Assembly: GCF_014633365.1 (NCBI RefSeq) | Contig: NC_068343.1 | Span: 30,907,307-30,971,306 of the forward strand | Direction: 5' to 3' | Source: Diospyros lotus | Taxonomy: Eukaryota; Streptophyta; Magnoliopsida; Ericales; Ebenaceae | DNA length: 64,000 nucleotides | Shown here: piece by piece, positions 1-37,751 of the stretch | Position numbering within the stretch: position 1 is the first letter of the stretch | How the letters are laid out: every line of letters starts with the position of its first letter | Notes under the pieces: generated by a model | Databases searched by the model: none | Told to the model about the DNA's origin: nothing | What the model saw: the letters and a program-made list of their open reading frames with translations, nothing else | Position numbers and translations under genes: made by a program

Positions 1-61
1 CATCAAAGTTAATTCATTTATCATGCAAATTCTAAACTAGAAACATCATCAAAGTTCAAAC

Positions 62-502
62 TTAAAGTCTCAACACATTAACTTCTGGGTCTTTAAGAAA
101 AACATTAAGTGGACCCTTTTGTGTTGGCCCTTTAACACTACCAGTACCGCTTCCACTTCCGGTAGATACATTGGGTCTTTTTCTACTTTGAGGCAGCGGC
201 TCATCATCATCATCATCATACCCTTCACCAAATTGAAGATCATCATCTAACGATGCTATATTTCGCTCATCCCTGTTATTTTTCTTCTTTTGCATGTACT
301 CTCCAATCTTTTCTTTTACTGATGGAGGACATTTTGGACAAGCTTTAGTATTCCTAAAACCGCCCACTACATGTTGTTTCGCCCGAAATATACCACCTTT
401 TGTTACTTTATGACAAAATTTACATGTGGTGGTATTTCTATCATTAGGATCAGCTTCAAAATAATTCCATGCCGGGTCCGTTTTGGAAGTGGTTGACGAC
501 AT
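62..502 (-). CDS. BED zinc-finger N-terminal exon of a hAT transposase-like protein (146 codons)
   Basis: The ATG is at 502 and the frame stays open to a stop at 62. Residues about 10-60 form a BED-type finger: an AWNYFE aromatic start, CKFC as the first cysteine pair, then KQHVVGG and a cysteine in NTKAC. BED fingers bind DNA at the N-terminus of plant hAT transposases. The finger is followed by a basic segment (QKKKNNRDER), an acidic run GYDDDDDEPLP and a low-complexity SGSGTGS stretch, the usual linker before the hAT catalytic core. The core and the C-terminal dimerisation domain are not in the window. The stop may be a read-through into an intron rather than the true end. It lies inside the transposon that ends at 1616, with the 1.1 kb between start and transposon end as leader. 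It could also be a domesticated BED protein, but position favours a transposase. Confidence 0.65.
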   Translation of the reverse strand: MSSTTSKTDPAWNYFEADPNDRNTTTCKFCHKVTKGGIFRAKQHVVGGFRNTKACPKCPPSVKEKIGEYMQKKKNNRDERNIASLDDDLQFGEGYDDDDDEPLPQSRKRPNVSTGSGSGTGSVKGPTQKGPLNVFLKDPEVNVLRL

Positions 503-1036
503 TTATTGGGCTGTTGCAACACAGTTCCAATTTCCACAAAATTCTCCTAATGATAGAAATAAACTATAAAGACTTAAAGCAAATTTCAGCAACCAGCTGC
601 CAACAAAATAAATTAGGCAAAAATGCAAGAAATAAACAAATAAAATACAAGTAAAGAACTTACAATATGAAATTATGAATATAGGAGAAGACGTGGGCAG
701 CCTTAGGCCCTTAGCAGCTTCAATTTGAAGAGCTTAAGAGCAGATGAGAAGAGAGGCGAGGAAGAGAGGAGAAGACCGTGGGCAGACTCGGCATAGGAGA
801 ATAGAAGAAGAGGGCGCGGCTGGAGACTGGAGAGGAGGCAGGCGCTGTTGGAGAGTGGAGAGGAAAGGAAGAGGAAGATCAAGGGGTCGCGGCTAGAGAG
901 GAGAGGAAGCTGGAGAGGAGGCAGGCGCGGCTGGGGCTAGAGAGGAAGAGGAAGATCGAGCAAGCAACGAGCTGGAGAGGAGAGGAAGAGAGGAGGCAGG
1001 TGCGGCTGGGGCTAGAGAGGAAGAGGAAGATCGGGC

Positions 1037-1324
1037 GAGCTGGAGAGGAAGAGAGGAGGGGGTCGCAGCTGGAGAGGAGAGGAAGAAGAAGATCGGGCGA
1101 GGGTGAGCTGGAGAGAAGAGGAAGAGAGGAGGCAGGCGCGGCTGGGGCTAGAGAGGAAGATTGGGCGAGCGAGCAGCGAGCTGGAGAGGAAGAGAGGAGG
1201 GGGTCGCAGCTGGAGAGGAGAGGAAGAAGAAGATCGGGCGAGGGCGAGCTGGAGAGAAGAGGAAGAGAGGAGGCAGGCGCGGCTGGGGCTAGAGAGGAAG
1301 CGGAAGATCGGGCGAGTGAGCAGC
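1037..1324. repeat. GA-rich tandem repeat, two copies of a ~141-bp unit
   Basis: A unit starting gagctggagaggaagagagg recurs at 1037 and 1178. The second copy carries a 6-base insertion near 1301. Partial, more degenerate copies extend on both sides (about 740-1036 and 1325-1450). The strand is almost pure purine, so long open frames appear in several phases (for example 879-1481 minus) but they encode only low-complexity Ser/Leu/Pro or Arg/Glu sequence. I read this as subterminal repeat of the hAT element. Confidence 0.75.
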
Positions 1325-1478
1325 GAGCTAGAGAGGAGATGCAAGCGCGACAGATGCTATAGTCGGGAGGAGTGAGGAGCAAGCAGCGAGCTGGAGAGGA
1401 GAGGCAAGCGTGGCTGGATGCAGTCGGGAGGAGAGGCAAGCGCGATTGGCTGCAAGATTTAGTAGAAGACCTCAGTTT

Positions 1479-1616
1479 CATGAGGCGCGCCTCATGCCCC
1501 AGCGCCTAGGCGCGCAAGGCGAGGGCCTCGCCAAAACCGCCTCGCCTTGGCCCAGGCGAGGCGCCAAACTGGCGCCTTAAGGCACCTCGCGCCTAGGCAC
1601 GCCTTTGATAACTATG
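1479..1616. repeat. Subterminal palindromes and terminal inverted repeat of the hAT element
   Basis: An 18-bp perfect palindrome (catgaggcgcgcctcatg) lies at 1479-1496 and a 12-bp one (gcgcctaggcgc) at 1502-1513. Further GGCGCC and AGGCAC variants run up to the terminal repeat at 1603-1616. Subterminal repeats of this kind are where hAT transposases bind. This 140-bp zone is far richer in GC than its surroundings. Confidence 0.75.
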
Positions 1617-3444
1617 ATCGAGTCCACGCACCAGCGAGATGGTGAATCCCAACACTCTCTCTTTGTGCTAGACAGAGAGAGTAAGGGAGATTAAGGACAA
1701 AATAGAATGGGTTCGAAATGAAGAAGCCCAAGAATCGAAATAGTCTCACTGTTTTGCTTGGATTGCTACTATAGCAATGGTGGAACAAGGAGCTAAGGAA
1801 GAGAAGAGCAAGGGGTGAGTGTTTTGCTCTGTAATGCAGAGAAGAAATGAGCCAAAAACGAGAGAGTTCAATGCAACAGTTGCAATCTCCACACACTCTT
1901 TAATCTCTCTCCCTTTGGTTTATATATCAAACACCCAAAACCCTAACCGTCCAAATCATCCTCACTAGAGACAAGAGACATGGAAATCGGGTTGGGGATA
2001 AGGAAGAGACAGGAAGGACGCACGCCATCCTCCTTTCGTCCGCCCTTGCCACGTGCCCCATCTTTTCAATGCAGAAGACGACAAATGGTCGTGCAATCTG
2101 CCAGGGAGATCAACAGAAACTGTCGACAATATCCAAAAGGGCTGTCGATAGTTTTGTCCCATTTTCCAGAAATAGCATCTAGGCCTACTATTTACTCTTA
2201 ATAGTACTTTCATTATCTCATAATGACACTAAGGCCCCTATTAACTCTTAACGACATGCCCGTCAACTTTTGACGATTGCTCCTTATTAATTTGATCATT
2301 GAACCTGATCCGTTAACTCTTAACGGTAACATCATTAACTCTTAATGACGGTTTCGATCTTAATTGCTTAGTCAACCATCACACTCGACTCGGATATGTG
2401 TGTAACCTTCTAGGTTCACTACAAAGTAGCAATCAGGACACGTTAACTCTTTAACGTTGACCAAACATTTTGGTCTACAATGAGAATCTCTCCATATCCT
2501 CGCTGTACCCCAAAAGACCCTAAGTGACAACTAGCATTATATTAGGGCGATATTACCAAGTCTTACTTCAGAATATAACTTATTTGGGCTTTCGATTCCC
2601 GTGTACTATAATCCCTCTATCAGTTATCATCCCGATCGAGTGAGAGTCATAGACTGATCAAACTCACTAACTCGATGACTATGCCAAAATCAGTGTGGTG
2701 AGATTGAGATGACACATCGGAACTTTTTCCGACATTGGAACACTTTCCAATCAAGACCACAATTGATCGCATAGGATGTTCACCTTATATCAGAGGTTGA
2801 TGGATCCCATTAACAATCACCTGCCTCCATATGCCACTACGTAGGGACCACACAGTGCATCTCCCACCCGATAACTGGATGATTCTTAGCAACGACAAAT
2901 CGTTGACACCGACACACAAGACAACTGTGTTGCCTCCGGTCAAAGGACCAGTAATACAATCGAAGCCTATGATAGACCATAGATCCTTTGAGCCATGTGA
3001 ACTATCACGTGCGTCACATTCAGTAAGTGTTCCACTAACACCTATTCACATGTATACGATATCCACCTCATGGATTATAGTATGCGACTCATCATCCTTT
3101 ATCATTAGCATCTCATAATAATTAAATGTGGTATCCCATGTGTCAGTCCGTACTTGATTAATCATAGTCCCCTTCTGAGAAGTCTAAGGACTAGGAATTT
3201 GTCATTAAGATATCCTTATTGTAAAGGTCAATTGGCACATATTCTTAACACTTAAGAATAAGACATTTAACAAGAAATCTAAGGACTTATTTATATATAA
3301 TGATTGGAGAGTTATGAATGAAGATATGACCTCAAAATATGAAAACACATTTTGTTATGCATATTGCAAGAATTACATCATTAGTTCCATAATTATAAAT
3401 GACAGATGCTATCTAAATCTAGCATTAGAGCACCAACACTAACA
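1617..3444 (-). mobile_element. LTR-like sequence, probably copia, minus orientation
   Basis: The right end reads ...caccaacactaaca, which as minus-strand sequence is TGTTAGTGTTGGTG preceded by a purine-rich ccatgggagaaac like a polypurine tract. A TATA-like block (tttatatatcaaac, about 1919-1932) would drive minus-strand transcription. Between 2200 and 2470 the sequence repeats variants of TTAACTCTTAACG several times. No coding frame is credible. The left edge is hidden by the hAT element, so the LTR may continue outside the window. Confidence 0.45.
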
Positions 3445-4141
3445 GTTTCTCCCATGGAATCCCTGAACCACCTTTCCCCTTTCTTTGATCTTTAGCATGG
3501 CATAGATTTTGTCCCATGAGTGATCTTTCTTGCCTCACATAGAATGAAACTCATTGAACATGTGGAGTTAGATAAAGCAATTTACAAACTAAAAATGCAC
3601 ACAAATAACATGGCAAAGTTCATGTTAAGGATTGTGTGGTGATTAAACTAAGGCAAAAATGAGTTGGACCAAATGTATATCATTGATGTATCTCCTACGT
3701 TAGTTTTAGCTCTATGTTTAATGTTGGGGACATTAATGCATATACAAACCATTCTATTCCTCTAAATGAACCTTTTGTTGATCCATTCTCTGGACTTGCC
3801 AAGAGTCTAAAGTCTCATTACAGCTACTTTTTTTTTTTGTTATGCACACCAAGATAACATTGGTATTATTTTAGGTGAGCATATTTCTTTTACCAGGGAT
3901 GGACAGCTTCAATGCTTTCTTGTCTGTTGGATGACCTACCAAATTTAGCCAAGATTCTTAAAGAGAAATAGCCATTATTTGACCCAACCTACTGGAGTTG
4001 TACAAGAGCTGGCAGGATCTAGCCATGGAAGCAACAAAGTGCTCACTCTAATTGAGTTGGTGTTAACTAAGACACTCAACTACCAATGAGATTACTTGAA
4101 GCTTGAGGATGAGTTTTTTTTTTTTTCAAACAAGGGGAGAG
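3445..4141 (+). pseudogene. Ty3/gypsy polyprotein 3' end, decayed
   Basis: Broken frames still show the last part of a gypsy polyprotein. Around 3715-3765 the text reads SSMFNVGDINAY, the hallmark STFNVADL/Y of the integrase C-terminus, followed by EPFVDPFSGLAKSLKS. A purine-rich tract (caaggggagag) lies at the 3' end directly before an LTR start, as expected of a polypurine tract. Stops and frameshifts are frequent. It lies just upstream of the first visible CNOT11 exon, in what is presumably an intron. Confidence 0.55.
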
Positions 4142-4492
4142 TGATGAGAAATTAGGATTAAAAATTTTAATCTTTTATATTAGGATTTAGGTTTTCTTTG
4201 AATTTTAGATATTAGAATTTTGAATTAGAGTTGGGATTCTTTTGACTTTATTTATTTTCATAGTTGTAATTTAGGGTAATATCTTTTTGTTTGATTTCAA
4301 CCTATAAATATGCTTAGGATTTAATTAGAAAGGATGCTTTAGATTGATATTGAATTCATATTGATGATCTCCTCATCTCTCTCTCTCTCTCTCTATCTCT
4401 CCATCTTGCCTTGATGCTTCTTCTTCATCTTTTCTTCTCTAATTTTTCATCTCTTCTTCAACCTTTCTCTATTTTCTAGCTGGTCCACATCA
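4142..4492 (+). mobile_element. 3' LTR of the decayed gypsy element
   Basis: The sequence begins TGATGAGAAATTAGG right after the polypurine tract and probably ends ...TCCACATCA, giving TG...CA ends and about 351 bp. It holds a TATA-like ctataaatatgc near 4312 and CT-rich sequence downstream (4375-4470), as in plant LTR promoters and leaders. The end is inferred because no second LTR is present for comparison. It stops 48 bp before the CNOT11 exon at 4541. Confidence 0.5.
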
Positions 4493-4540
4493 GGCTTCTT
4501 ATTCATTTTAGTAGACTTACCTGGTTCTAGTTTATTGCAG

Positions 4541-30656
<26,116 letters not shown>

Positions 30657-31040
30657 ACCGACGTCTTCCTTGACTTTCTTCCGTTGCTTGTTAGTTCAAG
30701 TCGACTTTCTTTCTTTCCCCTCTTTCTCCTTGATGTATCTTTTCTTGTTAGCAATGGTAACAGATGTTAGTTGTTGCAGTAGTAACTAGTAGGGTAGTAA
30801 GTAGTAGTAGTAGGTCCTTGGGACTTCTTGTTTTAACAGAAAATCTCAAACCTCAGTACACAATGGCTCTGCTGTTAAGAAGAGATAATATGCTGCTGCT
30901 GCTGCTGCTTTTGGATTTAATCAGGCTCAGGCCGCCGCATGCTCTGCATTTAATGTGTGTGTACATATATTGTGGCCTCTCTTTCAATAACAAAAATGAT
31001 GTGGCATACTGCTTTTGGATTAAGACTTTTGTTTGTTAGA
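30657..31040 (+). other. CNOT11: CNOT11 3' untranslated region (estimated)
   Basis: The stretch after the stop has T-rich sequence, an AGT run near 30800-30812 and a (CTG)6 run at 30892-30909. An AATAAC near 30986 could act as a weak polyadenylation signal, so the end is a guess. From 31041 to 31300 no gene is seen. Confidence 0.45.
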
Positions 31041-31299
31041 CTTTTTGTAGGTTGGTTTCTGCTTTCTTGTTGACATTTTCTCAAAAAGTAGTGTAGGGTT
31101 GGATTGTGAAGATCTTTTATGTTCTTATGTTTCTTTGAGTTCGAGTGAGGCAGTTTGATCCCAAGAACGGTTAAGTTGTCATCTCCGTTTGTGGGTGACT
31201 ACTGGTCATGGATAGTTTCAACACTTTGCGACAGAGGAAGTGGAAATGGACTGATAATGTCAATTCACTTCAAAAAAGTTAGGGTTCATAATTGAATCG

Positions 31300-32030
31300 G
31301 GGCAACTTGAGTTTTACCGAACTTAGCTTCAGCTCGCAAGAGTTGAGAGCTTGAGCTTGATTCATGTGAATTGAGCTTGGGCTCGGGCTTGAGTGTCTGT
31401 TGGTGAGCTGGAGCTCAAGTTTGGGTTTCCAAAAACTTGTTATTTTGTTTAAATTTAATTTTTTATATATATTATATTATATTATATTAAATGATTAAAT
31501 TAATATATATAATTATTTTAAATATATTTAAATTAATTATATTAATATTATAATTTAAAGTTTGATAATTTTATGTTAAATAATATATTTATGAAATTAT
31601 AAATAAATATATTAATGTATTTATAAATAAATTTATTTATAATTTTTTAATCAAATATGTTTACGATTTTTCAATCGAGTATGTTAGTATTCATGAATGT
31701 CTGATTAAACATGTTCACAAATTTTAACAAATCAAGTTTCACTGAGCTTTAAGTTTTCTTTATTTACAAATTTTAAAGTTTAAGTTTTACTTATTTATAA
31801 ATCGTACTTCAACCTCGATTTATTTGTCTTAACGAACGAATTTGAACGAATTTTTGTCGAGCCGAACACTAAGTCGTTCGTGAACAATTTGACTCATTTT
31901 TGACTTGATAAAAAGGTTTATTTGACAGTATAAATTGATAACAAAGAAAAATATTTGAGTTTTTAGTTTTTGCAGGGAATGATCCATTTGGTTGGGATAC
32001 TCCCAATTCAAATTATTTGTGCACCTAAAG
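31300..32030. repeat. AT-rich non-coding repeat, possibly hAT-related
   Basis: The left part repeats gagcttgag/gagctcaag motifs (31325-31425), the centre is nearly pure AT (31440-31640), and the right part has the complement theme gtcgagccgaacac and cgttcgtgaac (31855-31885). Mirrored ends around an AT core recall non-autonomous hAT elements, but I cannot find clean terminal repeats or a target duplication. Confidence 0.35.
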
Positions 32031-32039
32031 TGGAGGCTA

Positions 32040-34010
32040 TTTTTTTTTTTTAATCCATTTTAAAGATATTTATTAACAGTTATTTTAAAATGGTCTAGTG
32101 CTTGCAAAACTATTCCCACTAATGGGGTATTCATGTGGAGGTGGGTGGGGCAGAACAAGATATGTGGGTAGGCAATTGCCTTCTCAATTTCTAAAATTGT
32201 CCTTTTAACTTATATTTTGAAAACTGTTATTTTAAAATGGTCTTGTCCTTTTAACAGTTATTTTGAAAACCGTTGTTATATTTTTTATTATGGAAAATAC
32301 CTACAAAAATGGAAGCTTAAAACAAAGCAGAACTAATATAAAATCTTTTGAGTCCGGTTAATGTATTTTGTTGTTTTTAGGAGATATATATATATATATA
32401 TTTCTTATAGTACTAAGTAATTCTACAAAATAATATACAAAATCTCAACATTCTCAAGGTTATTTCGTTGTATATTACCAAGGGTTCTAAAATTTTGAAT
32501 TCAACTACTCGAGTGTTAAAAACTAAACTCTATAAATTCAAGTTCTTGTTTTTGTTTGGAGGCTTTATTACTATGTTTTGAAAATGATAAAGTTGAAGTT
32601 TCAAAACTTAGCATACAAGGTCAAAATTTACTCTGTAAGTTTCAAAACATTGTTCTACAAGTTTTGAAATATTGTTTTATAAATGTTAGAACATTGTTCG
32701 AATTTTAGCATGTATTGAAAAAAGGATAAAACCTTTTACTTTCCAATTCACCCCAACTCTATCAAGTGATATTAGAGTAAGGTCTCTTTTTAAAGTAGTT
32801 TTTGTTAACTAAGATATAGATTGTAAAAAGTAACATATAAAAAAAAATTTCAGACAAAAGTATTTTTCATTGTATTTGTTAAATTTATCTGTAAATAAAG
32901 AAGTCATGTGACTTCTTATTTTAGACTTTTCAGATAAATTTATTCCCCTCCCCCCCTCATATAAGTTATCTTGATATAATCTTATCTTACTCATTTTAAC
33001 AAACGTTACCTAAAGGTTTAACAACCCAAAAACAAAGAACCAAGAAGAACGACATCTTTGATGGACTTTAAGATGGAAGGATAAAACACTTCTAGGCCTT
33101 TCTAGTTTGTCACTATAACGTATACTTTTTCCTAAACCCCCCAAAAATAAATGAACTAAAGAACAAAGAAAAAAGAATGAGGTAAATGCTAGAGCTATCC
33201 ATATAGAAAGTTCAATAGGCTTTCTAAATGTAAAATTGCTAAAGAAACACGAGATCATCTTAAGGTAACTCACGAAGAAACTAAAAAGGTTAAGAATATT
33301 GAAATCTCTCACTTGTGCATTAATATCAAAAAATCTCTATGAATCCTAATAAAACTATAGAATAAATGCTCACTTGGTTCAATGAAATTGTGACAAATCT
33401 ATGAGCACTTGGAAGACCTATATCTAGTGCTAAAAAAGTTGAAAAGATTCTAGGAAGTTTACCACCTAATTGGGAACCTAAACCATTAAAGAAGCTGGAG
33501 ATATTACTAACTTATCAATGGAAGATTTACTTGGTTCTTTGTTAACCGATGAATTCATGTCAAATAATGGATTAAAAGACATTTCAACAAATCACTTGCC
33601 TTAAAAGCTACTAAATATGTAAGTAATGAAGAACTACCTTTTCTTAAAAAAAAAAAAAAAAAAGGATTTTATTAGCTTATAAGAAAAAGTAGATTTTTTG
33701 GAAAAGAGAGTTTTAGAAATGAAAGGAGACAACTTAAAGAATGAAAAGTAGATTTTTTGGAAGAAGTTGTCAACTTATGTCTTATGACAAATGAAGATGA
33801 AAATGAGGCATGCTCTCCTTTGATTGAGAATATGGTTTCATTGATAAACAACAAGATGAATATGAAACACTTCTTCAAACTTATAACAAGCTTTTAACAA
33901 AAAAATAATTCTCTAAGAAAAATAGATATTTCAAAAGAGAATAAACTCCTTGATTGGTAAAAACCTAACAATTTGGAATAATGGTCAAATTTTTTAAATT
34001 TGAGAAGTGA
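32040..34010 (+). mobile_element. copia relic: LTR, primer site and gag
   Basis: A site TGATATTAGAGTAAGG at 32767-32782 matches the initiator-tRNA-Met primer site TGGTATCAGAGC with changes, so the sequence before it should be an LTR. That LTR-like part carries repeats of tttcaaaac/gttttgaaa (32560-32720). Downstream the plus strand reads decayed gag: DHLKVTHEETKKVKNIEIS (about 33250-33310) and MLTWFNEIVTNL, KVEKILGSLPPNWEPK (33368-33490), the conserved core of copia gag (UBN2 family). No pol follows. Frameshifts are frequent. Confidence 0.65.
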
Positions 34011-34549
34011 GGGGGAAGATGGTAAAAGCAAGGGCTAATTATGAAAATGAACTAATTTTTTTTTGTGAATTTACAATTTTATCCAATCCTTTCAATTTTG
34101 GCAAATATGTCCAAATTGACTCAATTGGATGCAATTTTATCTAACATGTAAAATCAATTTAGAAGGAGTGCGTTTATGACAACTTGAGATGCTAGATGCT
34201 ATATAATAATAATAATAATAATAATTGTGGGACTCACATGTACACATAAGAAAAAAAAGAAAAAATCTCACCAACATTGGACCAGTGATTGTGGTGCTAG
34301 AAAATGGGTGAGGTAGTGATGGCTAAGGCAGTAAGTAGTTATAGTGGTGATTGATGATGGTGGTTTGTGATAAGGTGAGACAAAGATGGGGAAGATGTGA
34401 TGTCAGCGATGGAAGAGAGGCAATTGGTGGGGTAATTATGGGACCAAAAGGCTTATGGTGGCCTTTTGATTAGTGTTATCCAACAATAGTGAAGGTTGCT
34501 AGAGAATGAGGGATTCCAGAAATAGGGCTCTTAAATGGCAACTTCTCCT

Positions 34550-35269
34550 TGATGGAGAAATAAGAAGAACAAGATCAGAAGCTTGAGACTTGTTAAACAC
34601 TGTCCTCTAGGATATTTTGCTGGTGTAACGTGTCCCCCAGGATTCAACATGCTCTTCTGGTTTGAAATCAAGAGAAGGAACAATAAGAGAATTTTAATAG
34701 GAGAAAACCCAACAAACAGATAGCAAAAGGTGTTTAGAAAAGGGAGAGACTAGTGTGTTATCGTTGTTTTTGAAGCAGAAACCAATGGTGGAATTTATAG
34801 CTGTAAAACTATGTGAAAGTTGGCGAATAATCAGGCTCGTTAGAAAAAAACCAAAAGGATTTAGTTTAGATATTATCCAACAAATAAAACATGAGATCTG
34901 ATAAAGTCTTCAACGAGCCAGAGAAAGACTTGGCCTAATCCGAACTAAGGTGGATAAGGCTGTAAACAAATTTGTCTAAGGTTGTAAATATTGATTATTT
35001 CAAAAAGTTTTATATTTCTTGGAAAACAACAAAGATAACGACAACATATATTTAGTTAGTTAAAACGAATATATATAATCGGTTGATAAAATCAAGAAAA
35101 TCATGTAGAGAGTGGATAAGACTACAAGTTGAATTTCAATTGAATTTTAACGCTAACTCTAGTTGGGATATTAGATAAACTTTAAAAACTTATTTGGCCA
35201 CATGTAAATAATTTGACATAAAATATGTAAAATATTGGATAAATGCCTTTTGAAATATTTTTATTTACA
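34550..35269 (-). repeat. 3' LTR of the nested copia element
   Basis: This is 720 bp, starting tgatggagaaa and ending ttatttaca in plus sense. It matches 45515-46222 along its length, for example gacactgtcctctaggat and gggagagactagtgtgtt. Confidence 0.85.
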
Positions 35270-35518
35270 ACAATCCCCCACCTATTTCAAAAGGCTTCAA
35301 AGGAAATGAATTTTACTGAGTTTACTCATAATGATATAATGTCTTTTGGACTATGAACCAGACCTAGATTGAATGAGATATAACTTATAGAATAAATGGT
35401 GAAGATTAAATCTTCTATGAACCATAAATTCTCAGTGTAAATTGTAATCTCACTAATCACATTATATTTCTTACATAATTTGTTGTTCAATGTGGTTTTG
35501 CGTGAATAAGCCATGTGT

Positions 35519-35615
35519 GCGCCTAGTTATTCATTAGTGCTCTAGAGATTTCACCACAATCTCATATGCGCCTAGTTATTCATTAGTGCTCTAGAGATTT
35601 CACCACAATCTCATA
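35519..35615. repeat. 49-bp direct tandem duplication
   Basis: The unit gcgcctagttattcattagt, continuing to tctcata, occurs at 35519 and 35568 almost without change. It lies in the 3' non-coding part of the copia element. Confidence 0.9.
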
Positions 35616-35887
35616 GGAGCGACCCTACTACACACTAATATAAGTGATTTCATCTAGTGTATCTTGCAACTAAATACACCACCCATAAGAAATATGAAAA
35701 TCATTAAGAGCTTTTAATTCATCCTTTCATTTATTGTAGTCTTACACTATCACAAGATAGAAATGGATAAATAAATAAATAGTGCTTACAGAATTAATAT
35801 TGACTTGTTATTACCCATATGAACCTAATTATTGAGATCTCCATTCACACAGGTTGGGTTGTCATCACTATTGATAACTCAAATTGG

Positions 35888-37150
35888 CTAAAGTCTCATT
35901 CCCCTCGATGTTTCAGTTATTAATTTTCTTCCCAAAGGTTTAGTCAGAGGATCTGCCAAATTCACTTTTGACTTCACATAATCGATCGATATAACTCCAT
36001 TTTTCAGTAAATGCTTTATCACTTCATGTTTTAATCGAATATATCTATTCTTTCCATTGAAGGTCTTGTTCTTTGCAATGGCTATTGCGGCTTGATAATC
36101 ACAATGAATAGGCATTAAAGGCATTGATTTCATTCTCAATGGAATATTTGAGAAGTTTTTTAACCACTTAGCCTCATTACCAGCCAACTCTAAAGGTATA
36201 AACTCTGATTCCATGGTGGATCTAGCAATGATAGTTTGTTTGGCTGATTTCCAAGTAATAGCACCCCCACCAAGAATGAATATATAACCGCTAGTGGATT
36301 TTGTCTCATTCGAATCCGAGATCTAGTAAGCATCATTGTATCTCTTTAATACAACGAGAAATTCACTATACAAAATACCATAATTCATGGTATCTCTCAA
36401 ATATTTCATTAGTTTGACTAACGCAACCCAATGATCACGATTGGGATTTTGAGTATATCTACTCAATTTGCACACAACATAAGCTATGTTAAGTCTCGAA
36501 AAAATCATCAAATACATTAAACTCCCAATAATCTATGCATACTCAGACTGTGATATTGGATCACCTTGATTTTTCTTTAATTGACTATTAGCATCATAGG
36601 AAGTACTCACAAGTGTCACATCAAAATTATCAAATTTCTTTAGTAATTTCTCAACGTAATGCTTTTGTGACAACATAATACTATTATCATTCCTTATGAT
36701 TTTAACTCCCAAGATGACATTAGCTTCACCCATATGTTTCATCTCAAATTTAGATTCAAGAAAATATTTCATTTTATGTACTATATTAAGAGTAGTACAA
36801 AAAATAAGCATGTCATCCACAAACAAACAGATAATCACACAGTCACCATCAATTAATTTTGTATAAACACATGTATCTACCTCAACATATGAAAATCCAT
36901 CACACAGCAAGACTTGATCAAATTTTTTATGCCACTATTTAGGTGCTTGCTTTAAACTATATAAAGACTTATGTAATTTACAAACCTTACTTTCTTGACC
37001 AAAGACAACACAACTTTTAGGTTCTAACATATAAATTTCTTCTTCTAAATCATCATTTAGAAAAACAGTTTTAACATCCATTTGATGTATATAAAGTTTG
37101 TAAATCGAAGCTAAAACAAACAAAATACGAATGGAAGAAATCCTAGTCAC
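35888..37150 (-). pseudogene. copia reverse transcriptase and RNase H of the nested element
   Basis: Minus-strand pieces show LYIHQMDVKTVFLNDDLEEE and KSLYSLKQAPK (36935-37150), active site CLFVDDMLIFC and FEMKHMGEANVILGVKI (36533-36910), SRYTQNPNRDHWVALVKLMK (36323-36517) and RNase H / C-terminal blocks [29 protein letters not shown] and [10 protein letters not shown] (35888-36214). Stops and shifts lie between each piece. Confidence 0.9.
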
Positions 37151-37751
37151 GGGGGCATAACTATCAAAATAGTCAATATTTTATTTTGAGTAAAATCTTT
37201 TGCAACAAGTATAGCTTTTAATTTTTCAATTGAACCATCAAGATTATATTTTCTTTTGAAAATTCATTTGCAAGCAATCAATTTAGCCCCAGGAAGTAAA
37301 TTAACCAAATCCCAAGTATCATTTTGCAAAATAGAATCAATCTCTTTTTTAATAAAAAAAAATTCAAAAAAACAGCATCAGGAGAAGAAATAGCTTTTGT
37401 AAAAGTTGAAGGGTCATTTTCAACAAGATAAGTAAAAAAAATCATTTTCAAAAGAAGTTTATTTTCTTTGCCTTTTACTTCTTCTCAAATCCTCATTTGA
37501 ATTTTCAAAATCATTTAAACAGTAGGTGAAGTAGAATTTCCAGTAGGTGAAGAAGAAATTCTCTCAATTTTCAAAGGAAAAATATTTTAAAACAACTCCT
37601 CATTTTTTGTCTCAATAATAGTATTGCAATCAAGAACATCACTCTTTAACACAAAAAATTTATATGCAGTACTTGATAAGTATAACCAACAAACATGCAA
37701 TCAGAAGATTTTGACCTAATTTGTCTTTTTTTGGGATCAGGCAACATAACT

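Larger units (their letters stand above)
1..1616 (-). mobile_element. hAT-type DNA transposon, one end only
   Basis: The right end is a 14-base terminal inverted repeat, ctttgataactatg, at 1603-1616. It is nearly the same as the end of the short element at 8521-8964, which has 8-bp target duplications typical of hAT. Inside lies a zone of GC-rich palindromes (1479-1616), a purine-rich tandem repeat (about 740-1480) and a BED zinc-finger exon read towards the left (62-502). The other end lies outside the window, so whether the element is complete cannot be judged. Assignment to hAT rests on the terminal repeat, the related 8-bp duplication and the BED finger. Confidence 0.7.

Noticed and set aside
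879..1481. 200-codon minus-strand open frame rich in Ser, Leu and Pro
   Set aside because: It is the translation of the purine-rich tandem repeat; open frames occur in several phases on both strands and have no domain.
3720..3775. Missing upstream CNOT11 exon in 3445-4540
   Set aside because: The only coding-like text there matches a gypsy integrase C-terminus, not CNOT11.
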